Assembly: GCA_016946835.1 (NCBI GenBank)
Contig: JACVTC010000085.1
Span: 188,001 to 252,000 of the forward strand
Source: Neocallimastix lanati (nom. inval.)
Lineage: Eukaryota; Neocallimastigomycota; Neocallimastigomycetes; Neocallimastigales; Neocallimastigaceae
Reading direction: 5' to 3'
Length of the DNA: 64,000 nt
Shown here: positions 59,622 to 64,000 of the stretch, piece by piece
How the letters are laid out: every line of letters starts with the position of its first letter
How positions within the stretch are numbered: the stretch's first letter is position 1
Position numbers and translations under genes: made by a program
Notes under the pieces: generated by a model
Told to the model about the DNA's origin: nothing
The model's input: only the letters and a program-made list of their open reading frames with translations
The model's database searches: none

Positions 59622-60304
59622 TACAAATATAATTATTAATTTTATAAGTTTTTATTTATTATATTGTCATTAAAAGAAAATATAATAATTAAATAATTAT
59701 AATATTTAAATATTAATAATACTTCAAATAAATATATATATTATTATTGTTGGTATATTTTTGATATAAAAATATTATTGTTAACTAAGACTACTAACTT
59801 GAATATCCTTATCTTTTATTGCTTCTAATACACTTTTTTCAATTTCATATCCAAAATGAGAAGCAAAACGTATAACTCTAAGGGTTCTCAAAGGATCATC
59901 ATTGAAAGTTTCATGAGGTGGTAAAGGTGTTCTTATAATTTTATTTCTTAAGTCATCTAGTCCCTTTTTTATGAAATTATTGTAAAATTTATAAAAAAAA
60001 AAAAAAAAAAAAAGTATATTAAAATATATATATATAATTATTTTAATAACATAATTAGAGGTTTATGCATAAAAAGAATTTATACTAATTTTAATTTTAA
60101 ATAAATATATATTTTAATCATAGTATATACGTATATACAAAAAATAATTCATATATATATTTATATATTTTTTAATTGAATATATATATAAAATTTATAT
60201 AGATATTAATCAAATATATATATATAAAGAATTTTTATATATTTTAATTAAAAAATCAAAAATCATTTAATTTTAAAATCTATTTTTTTTTTTTTCTTTT
60301 ATTA

Positions 60305-60335
<31 letters not shown>

Positions 60336-61476
60336 TTATTTTTAATTTTTAATTTTTAATTATTAAAAATGTATTTCAAATTTAGATTTCAAAATCAGAT
60401 TTTTTCATTTAATTTTATATTTGAAAAATTTAAAAATTATATATAATAATTATAATAATTATACAATAATCATATAATAATAATAATTATAATAGTATTT
60501 AAAATTTAAAATTAATAATATTTCTTATTTATTTACCATTTTTGTGAAGTCTTCTACTTCTTGAGTTTGAATATTATAGAATAAGGCATTAATAGTAATA
60601 TCTCTTCGGAAAGCATCAACTACTGGTGTACCATAATTCACGGTATAACCATTGGGTTCTGAACTATCAAACACAGTTGGTGTATCGGAACGAAGATTAA
60701 CAAAATCAAGTGATTGTCCTAAAACTTTTCCTGTTGCTGTTTCCATATTCTTATTTTTTTCAGGATTGGCTGCCACTCGTGCCATATGAGATACTTCTAA
60801 TTTATTATTTAACATATATTCTCGAACAAGAACAGCAAAATCATATCCCATCATATTATCTACAGCAACATCAATATCATTTGATTCTAAACCTAATAAC
60901 TTTTTTTAAAATTTATATAAGTCAAATCAATTAATAATTAATAATTAATTAATTAATTAATTAATTAAGAATATTAATTTATTTAATTATTATTTTTATT
61001 TTTTATTATTATTATTTTTATTAATTTATTTATTAATTTATTTAATAATAAAGATTTTTTTTTTCTTAATATATAAAACCTTTTTTTAAGATTATATTTT
61101 ATTTTTCTAAATATTATGTTTTTATTTTCAAATAAACTGATATAAAGATTTTAATAATAAACTGATTTAATTTTTATTATTTATAATGATTTTATACAAA
61201 GAATTATTAAAAACAACAATAATAATAATAAATAATAAAAACAAAAGCATCTCTCTTAATAAATAAATTAATTATAATAAATTAAAAAAAAAAATAAATA
61301 AATTAATTATAATAAATTAAAAAAAAAAAAAAAAAAAGAAAAATTACTTTATCTCTAACCCAACCACCTGCAATTCTTAATGTTGGTTTTTCTTTTCCTT
61401 TCTCTTCTATATAATTACATACTTTTCTTAAAGTATCAAATATTTTATTTTCATTTTGGGTTAAATTTATTTTCAT
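57409..61476 (-). CDS. CCA1: CCA-adding tRNA nucleotidyltransferase, nine exons
   Basis: Exons on the minus strand: 61,348-61,476; 60,537-60,899; 59,799-59,963; 58,993-59,456; 58,555-58,744; 58,316-58,427; 58,050-58,145; 57,715-57,818; 57,409-57,558. All introns are GT...AG and all phases close, giving 590 residues. The enzyme adds CCA to tRNA 3' ends using CTP and ATP. Motifs: GGWVRDK (37-43); SNDIDVAVD with metal-binding Asp51 and Asp53; RRDITINALFYN (141-152); NDDPLRTLRVIRF (185-197); SRSRIGEELNKML after the fourth exon start. An Asn/Thr/Ser insertion at about 304-334 is not part of the family core. Yeast Cca1 is of similar length (about 546). The protein is eukaryotic in type and presumably acts in nucleus and cytosol. 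Exon 1 places GGxVRD directly before an intron. Boundaries are inferred from splice consensus and family motifs. Confidence 0.92.
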
Positions 61477-61479
61477 GAT

Positions 61480-61549
61480 GTTGGAAATAAACTTGAATCA
61501 ATAAATTAAATTTTTTATATTTTTATTTATTTAATAAATAAATAAATAA

Positions 61550-61592
<43 letters not shown>

Positions 61593-63455
61593 ATTTTTTT
61601 AATATTTAAAAAAAAAAAAAAATTTATATTAATTTAGATCAAACTTTAATTATTGGACAAAAAAAATAGATAAGTAAAAAAATTTAAATTTCATACTTCA
61701 TATTTTAAAATTAATTATATTAATTATAATTATTTTTATTTTAAAAATAAATGTATTATACTAAAAAGTTGTGTAAAAGTATTCTTTTGAAATACTAAAA
61801 ATATATATGTATGTTAACTAATAAAAAAAATGGTAACAAATTTAAAAATATTTACTTGAATTTAAAAGAAATAAAAAAATTTACAAATATTTACTTGAAT
61901 GTAAAAAAATAAAAGTAATAATAGAATATAAATTCTTTTATCATATACTATAAATTGAGAAAACAAATAGTCTTAAATTGTTAAGTTAATAATAATATAT
62001 TGAATAAAATTATTTATCAATAAATATTCGAAAATTAAAACTATAAAATATAAAGTATATATATATTATAATTTTAAAAATTTTTATATTTATTTTTAAA
62101 TATTAAATTTCATATTAATATATATATATAAATCATCGTATATAATAAATAATTAAAATATTAAAATAATAAAATATTTCTGAATAAAATTATACTTTTA
62201 TTATTTCAAATTAGATATATATATATAACCTTCTTTTTTTAAGTATATATATATATATATATTTTTATATAAAATTAAATGATAATATAGCAATTACCAT
62301 CAAAATATAATAATTTCCTTTTTTTATAAAAAATATAATAATATAAAATTTAAAGAAAATAACTTATTAATTTTTGAATATATTTTCTTTTAATAAATCA
62401 CTTCTTAATTTAACTATTATAGTTAATATGATTTCAATCATGGATATTAAAATAATTCACATAAAAAATTATAGGAATAATTGAACACATAAAATATATA
62501 TAATTTATTGAACATGAAAAACAACTACTTTTTAAATTTGTTCATTAAAAAAAATAATAATAAATTATAATTGATTATTAATAATTAACCAATAAAATTA
62601 GAATCATTTAATTATTTGATATAATGATTAATAAACTATAAACATATTTCATATATAAAGTTAACTTTAACATAGTTTTATTTTGCAATTATATAAAACA
62701 ATTATGATTTTAGATTTTGTTATTTTTAAACTTTTTTTTAAATATTTATCCAATAAAAAAGATATTTTTAAACTTTTTTTTTAAATATTTATTCAATGAA
62801 AATTTTTTAACACTTTCTAATTCATAATTATAAAATTAAAAATTATATTTTCCATAAATGTTCCATTAAATTATATCATTTTTTTTTGGAAGATAAAATT
62901 AAAGGTAATAATGAAAAAATATTCATATTATTAATTAAAAATATATACATAATTAATAACACCATACCTAATTAAATATTTCATTTATTAACCCTTAATT
63001 AAAATTCTTTAAATATTATTATTATAATAAGAAAGTTTTAATACTTTAATCTCAAAGTAAGAAATTAAAACATCATAAAAACTAAAAAGAAAAACAAATA
63101 AAAATAAATGTTAAAAATAAAGTTTATTATATTAATTATATTAATTATATTAAATTTATTATTATGTTATTAGTTATAAAGTCTCTGAATACATAAATTC
63201 GTGACTTGTCATTAATGTACATACTATCCTTTATGTAATGTATTAGTAATGTATATTATAAAATTATGAATCATGTAAAATTAAATAAAGAGGGCATCTT
63301 TAATTAATAAAAATAAAATTATTAAAAAATTAAAATTAAAAATTAAAAGATTAAGAGTCTCAATGACTCGAAAAGCTAGTATAAAATATTAAATAAATAA
63401 ATAAAAGTTTTATATTAAAGTGTTTTTATAATTTTATGTATAAAATTAAATAATT
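61480..63455. other. AT-rich intergenic region upstream of the CCA-adding enzyme gene
   Basis: No gene is recognised in about 2 kb. The stretch at 61,480-61,620, next to the ATG of the minus-strand gene, has long A-runs (T-runs on the coding strand) and probably includes its 5' UTR and promoter, but no defined element can be named. TATATA tracts occur near 62,050-62,270. Confidence 0.45.
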
Positions 63456-63460
63456 TAAAA

Positions 63461-64000
63461 ATGATTGAAGAAATTGAAGATAAAAGAACCGAAGATCTAC
63501 TAACTGCAAATGATTATAGACTTTGGTTACAGGAAATTGCTATTATAGTGTCAGGAAAAGGCTTAGAGGATTATTTGTATGAACAAAAAATCGGACTTAT
63601 CGATGAAGATAAAATACCTTCTCATAGTAAGGAGTTATATCGAAAGTTCAAAGAGAGAGATGGTATACGTTATACTTTCTCTGTCACCGAAGACATGATT
63701 AATGAAGATAAGAAGGCAAAATATTTTGTATACAATAGTATATAATAAAAAAATAAGAATAAATATAAATTTTAAACATCTAACTACCTATGAAATCATG
63801 TAAACAATAAAAGCAACGAATACTAAAAGTAAAGAACTTACAATTCGTGAAAAAAAGGACGAATTAAAAAATTTAAAATATGATAAGGATCGAAAAATAA
63901 ATTTATTTATTTCAGGTATGGAAATGAAATTTAATGAATTAAAAGAACTGAACCATGAACCATCAAGTGAGAAAAAATATAAGTATTTATACAGAGCACT
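63461..64000 (+). pseudogene. Copia-like Gag, decayed, running off the right edge
   Basis: The frame 63,461-63,745 starts with ATG. It reads LTANDYRLWLQEIAIIVSG, then GLEDYLYEQKIGLIDE, a pattern typical of the N-terminal Gag of Ty1/copia elements. After the stop and a shift, the plus strand continues with TIKATNTKSKELTIREKK and INLFISGMEMKFNELKELNH, then KKYKYLYRAL to the edge. These are also Gag-like (helical, charged). A stop (TAA) sits where Trp-Lys would be expected near 63,805. No Pol is visible in the window. Confidence 0.65.

Overview
This is an extremely AT-rich eukaryotic window packed with homopolymer runs and AAT/AAAT-type microsatellites. It holds spliceosomal introns with GT...AG borders, asparagine-rich proteins and many retroelements. 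The best fit is the nuclear genome of an anaerobic gut fungus (Neocallimastigomycota). That rests on base composition, poly-Asn proteins, a fungal-looking C2H2/C2HC zinc-finger pair and fungal-type LTR and LINE elements; another AT-rich protist or early fungus cannot be excluded.

Layout. Positions 1-11,400 are an LTR-retrotransposon graveyard, mostly on the minus strand. A Ty3/gypsy element enters from the left edge (protease, Gag, leader, PBS, probable LTR). It abuts a Ty1/copia locus with LTR, polypurine tract, RNase H, two tandem reverse-transcriptase domains, integrase, protease and Gag. A plus-strand gypsy remnant is wedged into the copia Gag. Positions 11,940-26,650 carry minus-strand APE-type LINEs in two head-to-tail arrays. 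In each array the poly(A) tail of one LINE runs directly into the 5'-truncated start of the next. One LINE (ORF 22,449-26,612, 1387 aa) is uninterrupted and keeps all the endonuclease and reverse-transcriptase motifs I could check. Smaller LINE scraps follow to 27,570.

Positions 28,500-50,000 hold two host-type genes among long AT-rich spacers. One is a two-exon gene (29,704-31,218) for a protein of unknown function with a coiled coil and tandem repeats. The other is a very large gene (33,600-41,912, probably starting further upstream) for an Asn/Met-rich, acidic putative transcription factor ending in two zinc fingers. Near-matching satellite arrays in opposite orientation flank the large gene. 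Positions 50,035-56,280 contain badly decayed plus-strand gypsy and LINE copies with expanded A-tracts. Positions 57,409-61,476 contain a nine-exon gene for CCA-adding tRNA nucleotidyltransferase whose exon phases all close into a 590-residue protein. The right edge carries a decayed copia-like Gag.

No operon-like logic links the genes. The host content is one housekeeping RNA-processing enzyme, one putative regulator and one unknown; most of the recognisable coding sequence is retroelement. The most noteworthy signals are a textbook -1 frameshift site with a predicted pseudoknot in the gypsy element, the repeated LINE poly(A)/truncation junctions, the in-frame RT-RT copia fusion and the roughly 770-residue Met-Asn repeat in the zinc-finger protein.
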